From: Amoebidium appalachense
Taxonomy: Eukaryota; Ichthyosporea
Direction of reading: 5' to 3'
Assembly: GCA_963693365.1 (NCBI GenBank)
Contig: CAVNZM010000004.1
Coordinates: 10,106,001-10,170,000 of the forward strand
DNA length: 64,000 nt
Position 1 is the stretch's first letter. Each line of letters opens with the position of its first letter. The notes beneath the pieces are model-generated. The model was not told the origin of the DNA. It searched no databases and worked only from the letters and a program-made list of their open reading frames with translations. Shown here piece after piece: positions 17,878 through 29,116 of this stretch. The position numbers were made by a program, and so were the translations under genes.

Positions 17878-19740
17878 GGGGGGGTGGGAGGGAGGATGGA
17901 TGGGTATGTGGGGGAAGGGGGGTGGGGGGTGGGAGGGGGGACGGGGATTAATGAAAGCATAAAGCAACTTCTCTCTTCCTCATACACACACGCACCCATA
18001 CACACACACACACACACGGACACGCACGCACGCACGCACACACACACCGTCTCTTTCTCTCTCTCTCTCTCTCCCCCTCTCCCTCTCCCTCTCCCTCTCT
18101 CTCTCTCTGTGTGTGTGTTTGTGTTTGTGTGTCCAGGGGGAAAGGGCATGCATCGAAGTGGAAAGACAGGGTTAGGGTTAGGGTTCCAGGTTTGCTCCCC
18201 GGTTGTTACTGCTTGGTTGCTATGCATGCAACAGAATGAGAATACTGAAGCCGTATGTGTGAAGGATTGCAAGTGTGTGTGTGTGTTTGTGTGACTGTGT
18301 ATGTGTACGTGTGCATGTGTGTGTCTGTGTATACACGGCACCAATATTAGCATGTGTCCATACACATGCCTGCGTGTGCCCCTGTCACTATGGGTGGGTG
18401 TACTAAGCAGATAGTGTGTGTATGTTTGTGTGTATATATGCCTGTGTGCATGTGTTGCGTGTGCCTATGCCTGTGTGCATGTGATGTATGCAAACCTTTA
18501 CAGATGAGCACGTGCAATAACCCAGCACTATACACCAATAGGGTTAAACCCTACCCGAGTAACCACGGCCCACGGTATCGATCATGCCCCCGGGCACATC
18601 ACCAAAGAACCCAGTCACTACAGGCACAGCCTTGGTCACCTGCACAGGTAGGTGTAAGCAACGGTGGAAGGTTAGGGGGGGGGGGGGGGGGGTGGAGCGG
18701 GGGGGACAGGAAGAAGAGGGTGGTGGTCCTTTGCAGTCGAGGGGCAGGGGGAGAGCATGGAGATCAAATGCCAGGACTACAAACGGCCGGGGGGGGGGGG
18801 GGGGGGGTTTTGAATGCGTCAAAAAGTACGAAGTACACAAGAACAAACGGATAACACGATGCAGAATGCAAGCCATACATAAAGAGTATGCATAATAAGC
18901 AGAGCCCATCCTCAGGGGGGGCCCACGTCATCCACAGTACCCGAGTTTCGACCTATTCCCCTCGTTAACGAAACCCAACTCAGATACTGTTTCACTTGAA
19001 CATGAGTAGGTCACCCGTCTTGATCAGAGACGAGCAGGGTTGCTTATGCAGGCAAGGGCAGTGGGAAAGGCCGGGGGTTAAAGTTGCAGCAGTAAGCAGA
19101 AGCAAGAAAAATATAGGGGGGGGGGGGGGGGGTTGAATGCCGAACACCGTACGAAGTACGCATACACGAAGGACACATGCAAAGGCAAACATTCAAGTAT
19201 GCAACATCAGCCATGCGCACCGTATGCGTCATAAGCAGAGCCCATCCTCAGGGAGGGCCCAAGTCATCAATTGCGTCTGAGTTTCGGCCCCTTAGCCCGC
19301 GTATATACGACTCTCCAACTCAGACAGCAGCATCAACTGAACTTGATAGGGTCAGCCCGTCTTGATCAAAGACGAGCAGGGTTGCTTTGCAAGCAAGGTG
19401 AGCAAAACGGTGAATTTGTGTGTGCAAACTAATGCAGTGCAGCGGAAAATGTGTATGTGCTTACAGATGCACGACACAGAGCAACCATGCCCGGTTGCAT
19501 GGAAGTAAAGCGGTCTCCACACAGTGGTCTGTCCTGAAAGGACACCTCTGGGGGGGGGGGGGGGGGGGGGGAGGGGGGGGGAAGACGGCAGAGGAGCATG
19601 GGGGAGGCCAGGGGCTGTCCAGTGTGCACAAAGGTAGCAAAGTGCGACAAAGGGGGAAAGTCAGTAGTAGTGTGTGGGCCGGTGGGCTGGTGACGCGGGG
19701 GATAGGGTGTGACCTAAGATGGGCTGGTGTATTTGTTTGT

Positions 19741-19779
<39 letters not shown>

Positions 19780-20361
19780 GGGGGGGGGGGGGGGGGGAGG
19801 GGGGGGGGAGGAGGAGGGAGGGAGGGGGGGAGGGGGGGGGGGGGGGGGGGGGGGGACAGCAGACACCCCGCATGCCACGTTGCATAAATATGGTGAAATA
19901 TGAAGGGGGTGCGGGGGGAAGGTAAGATGTGTTACAGGTCACAAAGTACACGTTCACTGCGGACAAAACCCTGCCGACGTTGCAAACAAGAACACGCACG
20001 AAGAGCATCCATTATAAGTAAAGCCCATCCACAAGGAAGGAGGGGGGGGGGGGGGGGGGGGGGGAAGGCTAGAATGTGTTATAGAGTGCGAGATACACAT
20101 TCATGACGGACAACATGCTGCAGATGGGGGGGAGGGAAGGGGGAGGGGGAGGAGGGGAATATAAACAGAGACCAGGTTCGAAATACATAATCAGGAATTA
20201 CATAATCTTTCATCGGAAGTGAGGGCGGAAGAGGGGGGGAGAGGCACATACATGTTCATTCACAAGGGCAGCCATGCGGCGTCTAATCTCACCGTACAGG
20301 TCTTTGGGGTTTTCCCCCGTCTCAAGAATACTGTCGAGGTTAATATAAACAGCCTCGACAC

Positions 20362-20436
<75 letters not shown>

Positions 20437-20848
20437 ACGCGTGCGCGCATGTGTGTGTGTGTGGGGGGGGGGGGTTTTGAATGCGTCAAAAAGTACGAAG
20501 TACACAAGAACAAACGGATAACACGATGCAGAATGCAAGCCATACATAAAGAGTATGCATAATAAGCAGAGCCCATCCTCAGGGGGGGCCCACGTCATCC
20601 ACAGTACCCGAGTTTCGACCTATTCCCCTCGTTAACGAAACCCAACTCAGATACTGTTTCACTTGAACATGAGTAGGTCACCCGTCTTGATCAGAGACGA
20701 GCAGGGTTGCTTATGCAGGCAAGGGCAGTGGGAAAGGCCGGGGGTTAAAGTTGCAGCAGTAAGCAGAAGCAAGAAAAATATATAGTGCATGTGTGCACGT
20801 GTGCACATGTGTGCATGTGTGTGTGCGCACACGTGTGTGTGTGGATGT

Positions 20849-20881
<33 letters not shown>

Positions 20882-21334
20882 GGGGGGAGGGGGTGGGTGG
20901 GTGTAGGCACGTGTGCATGTGTGTGGGTTAGTAAGTGACTGTGTGTGTGTAAGTGTGCATGTGTCTGTGGGTAATCGTGTTGGGTGTGCATGTAGAATTT
21001 GGAGCTCGTGTGTGTGTGTCTTGGTGCCTGAATTCGTGTGTGTGTGTGTGTGTGCTTCTGTATGTGAATATGTCAGATAGTGGTGGTGGTGGTGGTGGTG
21101 GCAGCAGGGGAAGGGGGGAGGTTGTATGAGGTCACAGGGGGTGGAAGACAGAACAGGGGCTAAGTGAGAAGATTGTGGGGGGGGGGGGGGGGGGGGGGGG
21201 TGGAATGTATGAAGAGGGTACGAAGTACACAATCATAACAGACAGCACGGTGCGGAGTGCAAATCAAACAAAAAGAGTATGGATAGTAAGCAGGGCAGAT
21301 CATCCGTGCGCGTGGGCGGGCGGGCGGGGCGGGG

Positions 21335-21371
<37 letters not shown>

Positions 21372-21567
21372 TTAGTGGGCTCACCTGACTCCTGCAGACA
21401 GCTGCCAAGATTTTTGCTGCCAGCTTCTCTCCCATTCCAATAATAAAGTCTTGGGTGCGGGGTGATAATTCACCAATCACCTGAGAGCACACATAGAAGC
21501 CTGGTTAAATGGGTTGATGGGGTGCAGGGGTGACTGCAAGTGTGAGTGATGCAGTGAGTGTGTGAGT

Positions 21568-21616
<49 letters not shown>

Positions 21617-24600
21617 TGTGTGTGTGCATAAGTGTGTGTGTGGCACAGGCAATCGAGAGTTTTTCTTCGTCTGTGTACATTTGTGTGTGGGGGGCGGGGG
21701 GGACGGGGGGTGAGATGGGAAAATTAATCAGGCTAAGCAAGAAGAGGGAGAAGAGGGCTGGAGGGGAGAGAGCAAGAGCTGGGGAGGAGAGGAGAGAGAG
21801 GGAACAAAAAATCAGCAACTATTTGGCCACAACCGGCGGGGAAAGGGCTGTTAATTAAAGCGTAACAGAGGGGCAAAGTGGGGCATAACAGTGCCCCGGG
21901 GGAGAGGGGGGGGGGGGGGGGGGGGTTTTGCAAAAGCAAAAAACAAACACGCAGCCACATCAGGGAAGTGGAGTGACAGTCGGAGGAGGGGTGTGGGGTG
22001 GCGTGCGTTTTTTTTCTTTTTTTTTTTTGGGGGGGGGGGGGGGGGGGGAGGGGGAGGGGGGGGGAGGGGGGAAAGGGGGTGTGTGGTGGTGGTGGTGGTG
22101 GTGGTGGTGGTGGTGTGGGGGGGGGAGTGGGGGGGGGGTGGGAGAGGCGGGGGCCAGGGGGGGGGGGGGGGGGGGGGAGGGGGCAAGGCACCATGACGGC
22201 ATCGAGGAAAGTGCGCAGCTGATCGACGTCCTCACTGATGGAGTCCTGAAGGTGGGAGCTCTCCTGCACCTTTAAGCGTCAGCACATGTGCATGGGGCTA
22301 CATTGGCTCCCTCTTTGCCCTCTCCTTATCTACCAACCTATCCTGACCCTATCCTGCTCACTCCCCCTCCCCCACCCCCTTCCCCCTCCCCAATCCCACC
22401 TTAGCCTACCCAACCCCCTCCCTCCAGCCCTCTCTTCTGAAAACTCCCCTCCATCCCCCTTTTCTTTTCCTCTCCTGCCCCTTCCTCCTCCCCCTTCACC
22501 CTTCCTTTCCTCCACTCCTCCTGCCTTCCCTCCTACACCCCCAAAAAAGAAATGCAAGCCCCCTACGAGTGCCTCCCTCCACCCCCTAGCCTCCCCTTCC
22601 TCTTCCCCCCCCCCTCCCCCCCCCCCCCACCGGCCCATTTGTCCCCATTCCCCCCAAAACGATGTCCTCGAACCGAGCTCAGACCAAACCGAATATGCTA
22701 TATCTGTCATACATGTTCCTATCATCCCTGAAGAGCTTTCAAACAGCCACATAACCCCCCCCCCCCCCCCCAACCCCACCCATCCTTCCCCCCCCCTCAC
22801 CCCACACACATATACCCCCCCCCCCCCCCCCCCACCCTCAACCCAACCACCCCCGCCCCCACCACCACCATCGTGTGTGCACACACAAGATCACGCCCAA
22901 GTTACCCTTTACCCTGGCCCATCACCTCTAACCATTTTTGGCTATACTCACTCACCGTTGATTCGCCCATAGCCTCATGGATAGCGACAATATGTGATGT
23001 CTTGATAAGGTTGAGCATGCGCCTGTACTCCTTCTCCTGCTTGGCCACTGCAAACTCGGCAGCAGCTATCAACCTGCAAACAAACAGCAAGTGTTACTCA
23101 AGAACTAACAACCTGATGGAACCAGTAGGGCGAACGGGGATCCTGTTATCGTGTTGACGAAGGTGAGCGGGAAAGGCCTGAGGTTGGAGGGGGTTTGAAT
23201 GCGTCAAAAAGTACGAAGTACACAAGAACAAACGGATAACACGATGCAAAATGCAAGCCATACATGAAGAGTATGCATAATAAGCAGAGCCCATCCTCAG
23301 GGGGGGCCCAGGTCATCCACAGTACCCGAGTTTCGACCTATTCACCTCGTTAACGAAACCCAACTCAGATACTGTTTCACTTGAACATGGGTAGGTCACC
23401 CGTCTTGATCAGAAACGAGCAGGGTTGCTTATGCAGGCAAGGGCAGTGGGAAAGGCCGCGGGTTAAAGTTGCAGCAGTAAGCAGAAGCAAGAAAAATATA
23501 GATAGGAACTCAGGAGACGGGGCTTCTAGGAAGCTCCCCCGTCTGGAGGGGGGGGGGGAAGGGGAGGGGGGAGGGGGGGGAGGGGGCGCAAGAGGGTTGG
23601 GGAGGGTGGGGGGAGGGGGTTGGGGACTAAGGATAGAGGGAAAGGGAGGTTGCCGTGCTGTGTCCGAAGATAGTGGAGAAGGGAGGAAGGGAGGGGGGGG
23701 GGGGGGGGGAAGAGGGCAGGAAAAGGGAGACACTAAGATGTGTGTGCGTGTGCATGTGGCTGGGGAAGGAAATGTTAGCAAAAAATGTAAGAGAAAACGG
23801 GGTTGATTGCTTTTGAAGGCAACCAGAGCACAAACGGGCGCCCATGCCCTGTCCGTGGGCGCTCCCTGTTGCATCCCCCCCTCACCACGGGCAGGCCGAG
23901 GGGGTGTGTGTCTGTGTGTGTGTGTGTAGGGAGGGGGGGAGGGGGGAGATGCCTCTTCCAAAATAGACCCTATGTTCTAAAGCCGTGTGAATACGCTGGT
24001 GCCATACCCTACCCTGTGCCTGTGTGTCCATGGCTGTCAAAGTCTAGAGCAGATCCCACTGTGAATTTAAGGTATGAAGCAGAATACACGGGGGGCATAG
24101 ATTCTTCTGTGATGTTGTCAACTTTTTTTTGGTTGTGCCTGTGACCAGACACTAGGGATGTGAGTGTTATGTGTAGGTGGTGGCATGAAGTGTGTGTGTG
24201 GTTGTTTAATTTGCATGTTTGTTGTTTTCTTTGCAACAGGGGGGGAGGGGAGGGGGGGAGACTGATATAGTATTATGAACAGTCAGTTTGGGTAAAAGGG
24301 GGGAAAGGGCAAAGGGGGGGGGGGGGGCAACATGCCTTTAGGCTGGCACACAAGAGCTATTAGTTTCACTCTTTCAACAAGGAAGCAAGTAACCAACACA
24401 AGTTTGTTGTGTTGGTGCATGTGTGGGAAAAAAATTCATAAAGGCATGATTGTGCATATGTGCGTATGGGCCTGTGAAGGTGGGGCAAAGAGGGGGAGGG
24501 GGAGGAGGGGGAGGGGGGGGAAGGGGGGGGGGGGGGGGGGGGGGAAACCTGCTTGTGGTACCCTCCGACTTGACGTGACTGCTCATGGCAGACACCACCA

Positions 24601-24947
24601 CCACCACATTGTCCTGCTCCAGTGACTTTCTGTTTACAGCCCACAATTAGCTAGCTACCTGCAAGACTGTGCAAGCCCTCAAAAAGCGGTTAAGCGGCTA
24701 CAGCGAATCTAATGTAAACAGGAACTGAATCAGACATCCAAGTAGATGCACTCACTTTCTTTTACAACCTACAGCAACATGCAAGTCTTCCGTACAGTGG
24801 CTACAGTGAAGGCACACAGAGGGCCACCCACTTGACTATGTCGACAATCTGAAGCATACGTGCGCCGGTACCCGCGCTGGTCCCACCAAACTTTTGCACC
24901 ACGGTGGGCTTGTCCGGGCTGGGCTGTACAACCGCTGACTGCGCCAT
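12752..24947 (-). CDS. HOM3: Aspartokinase (aspartate kinase), monofunctional with two ACT domains
   Basis: Fifteen exons on the minus strand: 24947-24832, 24629-24549, 23073-22956, 22263-22192, 21480-21385, 20362-20252, 18639-18555, 17776-17688, 17316-17239, 16463-16379, 15925-15738, 15165-15076, 14418-14316, 13549-13470, 12826-12752; 488 residues. The enzyme phosphorylates L-aspartate, the committed step towards threonine, methionine and, where the pathway exists, lysine. Diagnostic motifs: KFGGTS (19-24), SAMSSHVKSEGTTSR, GEKLAAK, VPVVTGFFG, GRGYSD (222-227), WKEVDGIF with ADPRK (245-258), PAEAAELSWFGSEVIHP, and PIRIKNT. ACT regulatory domains follow (about 335-480) with NIEMISQGASEINIS. 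There is no homoserine dehydrogenase fusion. Exon order and wording parallel fungal HOM3 enzymes; feedback inhibition through the ACT domains is expected from the family. Introns make up 88% of the gene and host most of the dispersed repeats described below. Confidence 0.95.
13686..13714. repeat. Poly-C tract in the last large aspartokinase intron region
   Basis: A C-tract of about 29 followed by an A-tract, and then a (GTCCCC/GTTCCC)n-like hexamer stretch at about 13770-13815. It lies in the intron between aspartokinase exons 13 and 14. The open frames here are repeat translations. Confidence 0.85.
18168..18185 (+). repeat. Short interstitial TTAGGG-like repeat
   Basis: Three head-to-tail GGGTTA-type units inside the aspartokinase intron between exons 7 and 8. 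The motif matches the canonical telomere repeat of many opisthokonts and other eukaryotes, but three units may be chance in this G-rich intron. Confidence 0.6.
18808..19115 (-). mobile_element. SINE-like repeat, subfamily A, copy 1 (full length)
   Basis: About 308 bp. The plus strand begins TTTTGAATGCGTC directly after a G-tract and ends AAGAAAAATATA. Read on the minus strand (the sense of the host gene) it ends with CATTCAAAA then poly(C). Nearly identical copies lie at 20475-20782 and 23194-23500. It sits in an aspartokinase intron and encodes no protein. The assigned strand is the inferred retroposition sense. Confidence 0.8.
19133..19550 (-). mobile_element. SINE-like repeat, subfamily B, copy 1 (with long 5' part)
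   Basis: About 418 bp, abutting subfamily A copy 1 across a short G-tract. It shares the core with A (TACGAAGTACGC, AGCAGAGCCCATCCTCAGG, GAGTTTCG, GACGAGCAGGGTTGCTT). It extends about 150 bp further on the far side to GGACACCTCTG, where a second G-tract begins. Near-identical copies occur at 53799-54695. Confidence 0.8.
19893..20120 (-). mobile_element. Two degenerate copies of the SINE-like repeat
   Basis: Two diverged pieces (about 19893-20045 and 20065-20120), each placed just after a G-tract or G-rich stretch. They keep fragments such as AAGTACAC, CACGAAGAGCATCC, AGTAAAGCCCATCC and GACGGACAACATGC, in the order seen in the proximal (tail-side) part of the intact repeats. Confidence 0.5.
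20252..20362 (-). other. Aspartokinase exon 6 with an acceptor embedded in (CA)n
   Basis: This 37-codon exon (GVEAVYINLDS to AALVNEH) is preceded in the transcript by about 37 uninterrupted CA units that run straight into the acceptor CACACAG|G. A dinucleotide repeat therefore supplies both the upstream sequence and the AG of this splice site. Confidence 0.85.
20364..20436. repeat. (GT)n microsatellite abutting an acceptor site
   Basis: About 36 GT units on the plus strand, read as CA units in the aspartokinase transcript, directly upstream of exon 6. Confidence 0.95.
20475..20782 (-). mobile_element. SINE-like repeat, subfamily A, copy 2 (full length)
   Basis: A near-perfect copy of 18808-19115. 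Its constant end abuts a 12-base G-tract that follows a GT microsatellite. The far end (AAGAAAAATATA) runs into another GT-rich stretch. It lies in the aspartokinase intron between exons 5 and 6. Confidence 0.8.
21200..21310 (-). mobile_element. Degenerate copy of the SINE-like repeat
   Basis: Follows a G-tract and keeps TACGAAGTACACAA, ACAGCACGGTGCGGAGTGCA and AAAGAGTATGGATAGTAAGCA in family order, but only the proximal 110 bp. It looks like an old, truncated insertion. Confidence 0.55.
23194..23500 (-). mobile_element. SINE-like repeat, subfamily A, copy 3 (full length)
   Basis: Same boundaries as the other full-length A copies: TTTGAATGCGTC after a short G run, and GCAAGAAAAATATA at the far end. 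Lies in the intron between aspartokinase exons 2 and 3. Confidence 0.8.
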
Positions 24948-25082
24948 TTTTCAGCTAAACAACTATAGAGCTAAGACGAGAAAAACCTTATGTTTTCAGT
25001 GAAACTTCTTTCTGAAAGAACGCCTCGTGCATGCTGCTTTTTCAGGCTGTGAGCCCTTCCAGAATGCAGATGCTGACCTGTC

Positions 25083-25102
25083 ATTGGTCGCATTTGGCCA
25101 AT
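25083..25102. promoter_or_regulatory. Paired CCAAT boxes upstream of aspartokinase
   Basis: ATTGG (25083-25087) and CCAAT (25098-25102) form an inverted pair about 140-155 bp upstream of the aspartokinase start codon. Inverted CCAAT pairs also occur upstream of the MFS gene (38777-38787). Binding by an NF-Y/HAP-type factor would be an inference. Confidence 0.35.
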
Positions 25103-25150
25103 GGTCGCTTATCTGATTTTCCCGTTGCAACGGGCACCAGAACTTTGAAA

Positions 25151-26650
25151 TCTTTTTTTTTTCTATAATGACCTTATTGATATGCTCAGCAAAATAGAAG
25201 CCATCGAGATATCACCGATATCTCGGAGAAGAAAATACAAAAGCCCTCACTCTCGGATACGGAGGAGATAACGACTCAAATAATCATACACCCTAGAAAA
25301 CTCTTAAACATACCGTGGTTCAACACATAGTCAATAGACGTAATATCAGGATTATCTAAATAAGCCAGTCTTCTAACTTCTAACGGAGTAATCTGAGATA
25401 AATAAATACATCTATCTAAGTGTTTACGAGAAAAAGGTTCTGCACAAAAGTGGCACAAACATTTATGGAAACAAAGGTTACAGCGCCAAAACAAACATTT
25501 CCAAGCTATATCACAAGGAGGGGTTAGAATTGCATAATCGGTAAGTGTGGTAGGTTTACGAGAGGAAGGATAAATATAATTAGCTAATTTACACAACGAT
25601 TGTAAAGAAAATAGGCGAGTCTCTAATATAAAAAGAAGCACAGGCTCAAGAGCCCTACCATGATACTCTTTATCACAACGATGAAGCAAAGGATATTGAG
25701 TATGAAACCAAGTAACATACTGCTGATAACTAGTAGAAGAGAAAAATAAAGGAGATAAGTATTTAAAAGGATATCTCGGAATGGGAGAGAGATTGGGATA
25801 AGACACTTCGCACGAACATTAGAAAGGCCGGGAACAGGTGCTAAAGAAGGAAAGAATTGCAACAAAGGATGATAAGAAGGAAGCCTAACCAAATGAAAAC
25901 AAAAGCGAAGTCCTAATTCATTCATACGCTGGCGCGCCGGAGGGAGACCAAAAACACTCAGCAAGGGAGCCGCCAAAGGATGCCTACGCGAGGTTCGAGA
26001 AATAAACTGGATGAATTCACGCTGAAAGGAATCGAATTCCCCAAGAGCCGCGCGCTGTTGCCGTGGAGGGGCACACAAGTAACGGGAGGCCATATTCGAA
26101 ACATGGACGAAGAAAAACTTTATGAAGAGTGAGCAAATTGGCAGGATGAATATATTAGAGATATTTGCGAATATTCCTTGATAGATATGTAAGCGACCAC
26201 GCGCACGAGAAATGCGCGAAGTCAAAAGGCGCTCAACCCAGATACCCTTAGAGGTGAAAGGAATACCTAAATAGTCATAGGAGGACACGATTGGGATAGG
26301 CTGATTGTTCAGAGTGTACTGTGCATTGGAAGAAAAGGTGCCGCACTTATCTATCCCAATTTTCATGAAATTTCGGAAACACCAGTCATCTACTCGAGAA
26401 AGCATGTTATTCATGATAGAAGGATCGTGAGTGACTAAGACAATATCATCAGCGAAAAAAAAGGCCGGAGACACAAGAGTCGCCGGCAACTGGAAATTGT
26501 TGAATTTCTATCGCTAAGTCGTCAATACGCCGGCAACTGGAAATTGTTGAATTTCTATCGCTAAGTCGTCAATAAAGACATCAAAGAGATCGTCAATAAA
26601 GACATCAAAGAGATCGTCAATAAAGACAAAATCTGGATTAATTATTTGAA
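25151..26650 (-). mobile_element. 5'-truncated non-LTR retrotransposon (LINE) fragment A
   Basis: Minus-strand reading gives the end of a reverse transcriptase: VFIDDL repeats, the palm-domain FADDIVLV box, DKCGTFS, YDYLGIPFTSKGI, a thumb region, and a C-terminal CCHC-like knuckle (CHFCAEPFSRKHLDRC). A frameshift near 25808 separates the two open parts (26489-25810 and 25806-25276), so it is not functional. The 3' end, about 120 bp past the last stop, finishes in an A-rich tail (T-run at 25151-25162 on the plus strand). The 5' part, including any endonuclease, is missing. Host proteins flank it but none is interrupted. Confidence 0.85.
26482..26640. repeat. Nested tandem duplications in the reverse-transcriptase palm region
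   Basis: Two ~47-bp units (each containing GGCAACTGGAAATTGTTG) are followed by three ~24-bp units (AAGACATCAAAGAGATCGTC). In the LINE reading frame the 24-bp unit repeats the peptide VFIDDLFD. The duplications disrupt the palm just before the catalytic FADD box. Confidence 0.85.
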
Positions 26651-27075
26651 GCATATGTACACTTGTTAGGCACTTGTTAGACACGGTTAGTTATTGAGGC
26701 TTATATGTCTGCAAATTGGGCCCCTATCATAAGCTGTTAGGGCTGGGATTGAAGCTCACTGACGAAGCTCCTGCGCTGTGCGAGAGGCTGGGCACAACTT
26801 TGCGTAGACACATATATCATGGGGTTTACGCTGTTTACTCGAGGCAAAGAGAGACCAGTCTCAGGTATGGGGGGGGGGTTTGCTCGGAATATCCCCTCAG
26901 CGGTATATCATGATCAAGTACATAAATGTCGGGTGATGATTATATATCAGGGTTCCTCGTTACTTTCTCTACGAGGCACCATGAAGACTAAGAAAACCAA
27001 TTAGTTGGGCTCCCCGGTTTTTTTTTTTTTTTTTTTTTTTTTTTTCGGGCTCCCCTGGGACACTTGGTATCAGCT

Positions 27076-27167
<92 letters not shown>

Positions 27168-27239
27168 TGTGTGTGTGTGCTAGAATTTTGTAATGATGTG
27201 TTTCTCAAGCCAATCAATAAATCTAATAAACAGGTCATA
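26651..27239. other. Gene-free stretch between LINE fragments
   Basis: Holds unassigned unique DNA (26651-27000), a T-run at 27020-27045 flanked by two copies of GGGCTCCCC, and a GT microsatellite (27076-27179). No coding exon was seen. Confidence 0.6.
27076..27179. repeat. (GT)n microsatellite
   Basis: About 100 bp of GT units with a single AT interruption near 27161, located between LINE fragments A and B. Confidence 0.95.
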
Positions 27240-28230
27240 GTTACGTGTGTTTAATAAAATCAAGGATGTTGTAATTTTCAGGTAGGCTATCTTTCTGGGT
27301 GTCTGTTGTGAATGTGTCATGTGTGTGTTGCGGTATTATGTGGTCTATCAAACTACATTTGGCGATACATGATCCTTTAAACTGGTGTGTGTGTTTGTTG
27401 TTTGGGCATGTAATTACACGATGCCACCTTATACTTATTAGATAGGCTCCACTGTATAGCACGTGTACAGTAAAAGCTGTTTCAAAAGCGTGGTAAGTGA
27501 TCAATGATACCATCAGCTAGAGAAAGACCAGTTCTACAGGAAGGTAATATGTATTTAGGTGTTATACATTTGCGAGTGCCATATTTGGCAATATGGTTAA
27601 GACGGTCATTACATATAATAAAACGAGACATAATAAGGCTTAGTTTTTCAGGGTGTCTGCTTTCATCGGGTCTAGTGTCGCGTGGTATCTTTTTCCATTT
27701 GTTATATTGTGTAATTATTTTGTGATTATGTACATGTCTAATAAGCAAGTGGCAGTCCAAAAGTCACACGCACACTTTTGCGGGGTTTATTTGTATTTGT
27801 GCCCGGGGAAGAAGAGAGAGGGAGGGAAGGAGAGAGGGGAGAGGTGGGGAGGGGACAGGTCGGATAGAGAAGAGAGGGTGGGTGGGCAGATAATTCTTTA
27901 AGCGGCTTATGTGCTTATTGAATTTCAGCGCGAGATGGGATACTCTAGCAGCTATTGGGACCATACCATATATCGAGAGCGTTATAGGCCCAGGTTTACA
28001 ACAGTTGTTAGTTAGAAAGGAGGCAACTTCTACTTCAAGGAAATTTGCCAAGGGTTTAAGCGCTCTAGTTCTCTCTTTCTTGATCCAAGCGACGAGAAGG
28101 GGTAAACCATATTCACATGCCGGGAAGACAAAAGTGCGAATAAATGTAAGTCTAACAGAAGGATGAAGGGGTGTGTCTTTAAAGATATTAGCCGAGAAGA
28201 AAGCTAACCGCTTACGAGCCAGCTCTATGC
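27240..28230 (-). mobile_element. Decayed LINE fragment B (reverse-transcriptase thumb and C-terminus)
   Basis: Minus-strand reading, with frameshifts, gives ARKRLAFFSANIFKD, TFIRTFVFPACEYGLPLL, ALKPLANFLEVEVASF, and LALKFNKHISRL followed by PTHPLF. This is the thumb and connection part of a non-LTR reverse transcriptase. The same ALKF-x2-HI-x-RL / PTHPLF wording recurs in fragment C at 43.7 kb, so B and C belong to one family. The frame is broken in several places and no catalytic palm remains. Confidence 0.7.
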
Positions 28231-29116
28231 CGTCGACGACATACAGTATATATGCCAGGTCTCTGTGACATGACAGATTTTGCAGATGTAGTTCACATTA
28301 TTAGCATATATCCAGTACACAACAAGCGAAAAGTAGCTACAACGCAAAAGGTGCACATAGAACATTATTAGAGTGAGCGGGGAATAGACCCCAGCTGGAA
28401 TCCGGAGGCCCATCACCCTACCGGAACTTTGAAGGAGGTGTGAAATTCCTCCTTAGATTTACTCATATGATTGGTTAGATAAATCTTTTGTTTACATCAT
28501 ATCTACACTCTGATTGGTTAGACAATACATCTTGCAGCATAACCAATCAAACATCTCCACATTAAATATTTTTCTAAATATAGCAAACAACGAGATTGAC
28601 TGGATAACCAACTGACCTGAGGCTGTGTGGGTGACTGTGAAGCGGCTACTGCTAGGTCCCGCGTGCTCTTCTGCTATTTCTTTTGTTATTGTCCTTTTTG
28701 TAGTGCACAACTGTGTTATACAGCGGCTGTAGACATGCCCTTATATTGCTTTATATTGTTTTATTTTTGGACTGCAGAGAAAACCGTAGTCTCATGAATC
28801 ATGATTAGTGCACTGCAGCTTCATTTACGTAAGACACTACAATATGGCACGCGCAAGCACGTGTTACGAGGGTTCTCGCTGACGTCACGGCAATTAGCAG
28901 CTCATCAACGTGTTCACAATCTAATCAAGAGCAGAACTGGGAGCCACATTATAAAAGCAAGGAGCAAAGAGCAAAACGGCCAGACTAGTGAATGCATGTG
29001 TGGCTGTGCAGGCCCAGCTAGATGCCAGCACCGAACTGGTTTTTCACATTAACAGTGCTGCTAATACTAATAACAACCACAATCTCCGTGTGCATTTGCA
29101 ACCTTTAGTCATTAAA
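28231..29116. other. Upstream region of the CotH gene
   Basis: No coding exon was seen. Contains several ATTGG/CCAAT motifs (about 28470, 28511, 28540) and a TATA-like element close to the CotH start. Confidence 0.5.
28950..28956 (+). promoter_or_regulatory. TATA box candidate for the CotH gene
   Basis: TATAAAA lies 161 bp upstream of the chosen ATG, which would give a 5' UTR of about 130 nt. Confidence 0.5.

Noticed and set aside
19133-19550. Dispersed repeats as structural RNA genes (a U2-like or 5S-like match was considered)
   Set aside because: Only short word matches such as GATCAAG and AGTATCTG were found, without the expected order or conserved secondary structure. Multiple truncated copies point to a mobile repeat.
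28988-29116. Upstream in-frame extension of the CotH protein by 43 codons
   Set aside because: It lacks an ATG at its head and adds low-complexity residues; the ATG at 29117 has a better context and is followed directly by a normal type II anchor region.
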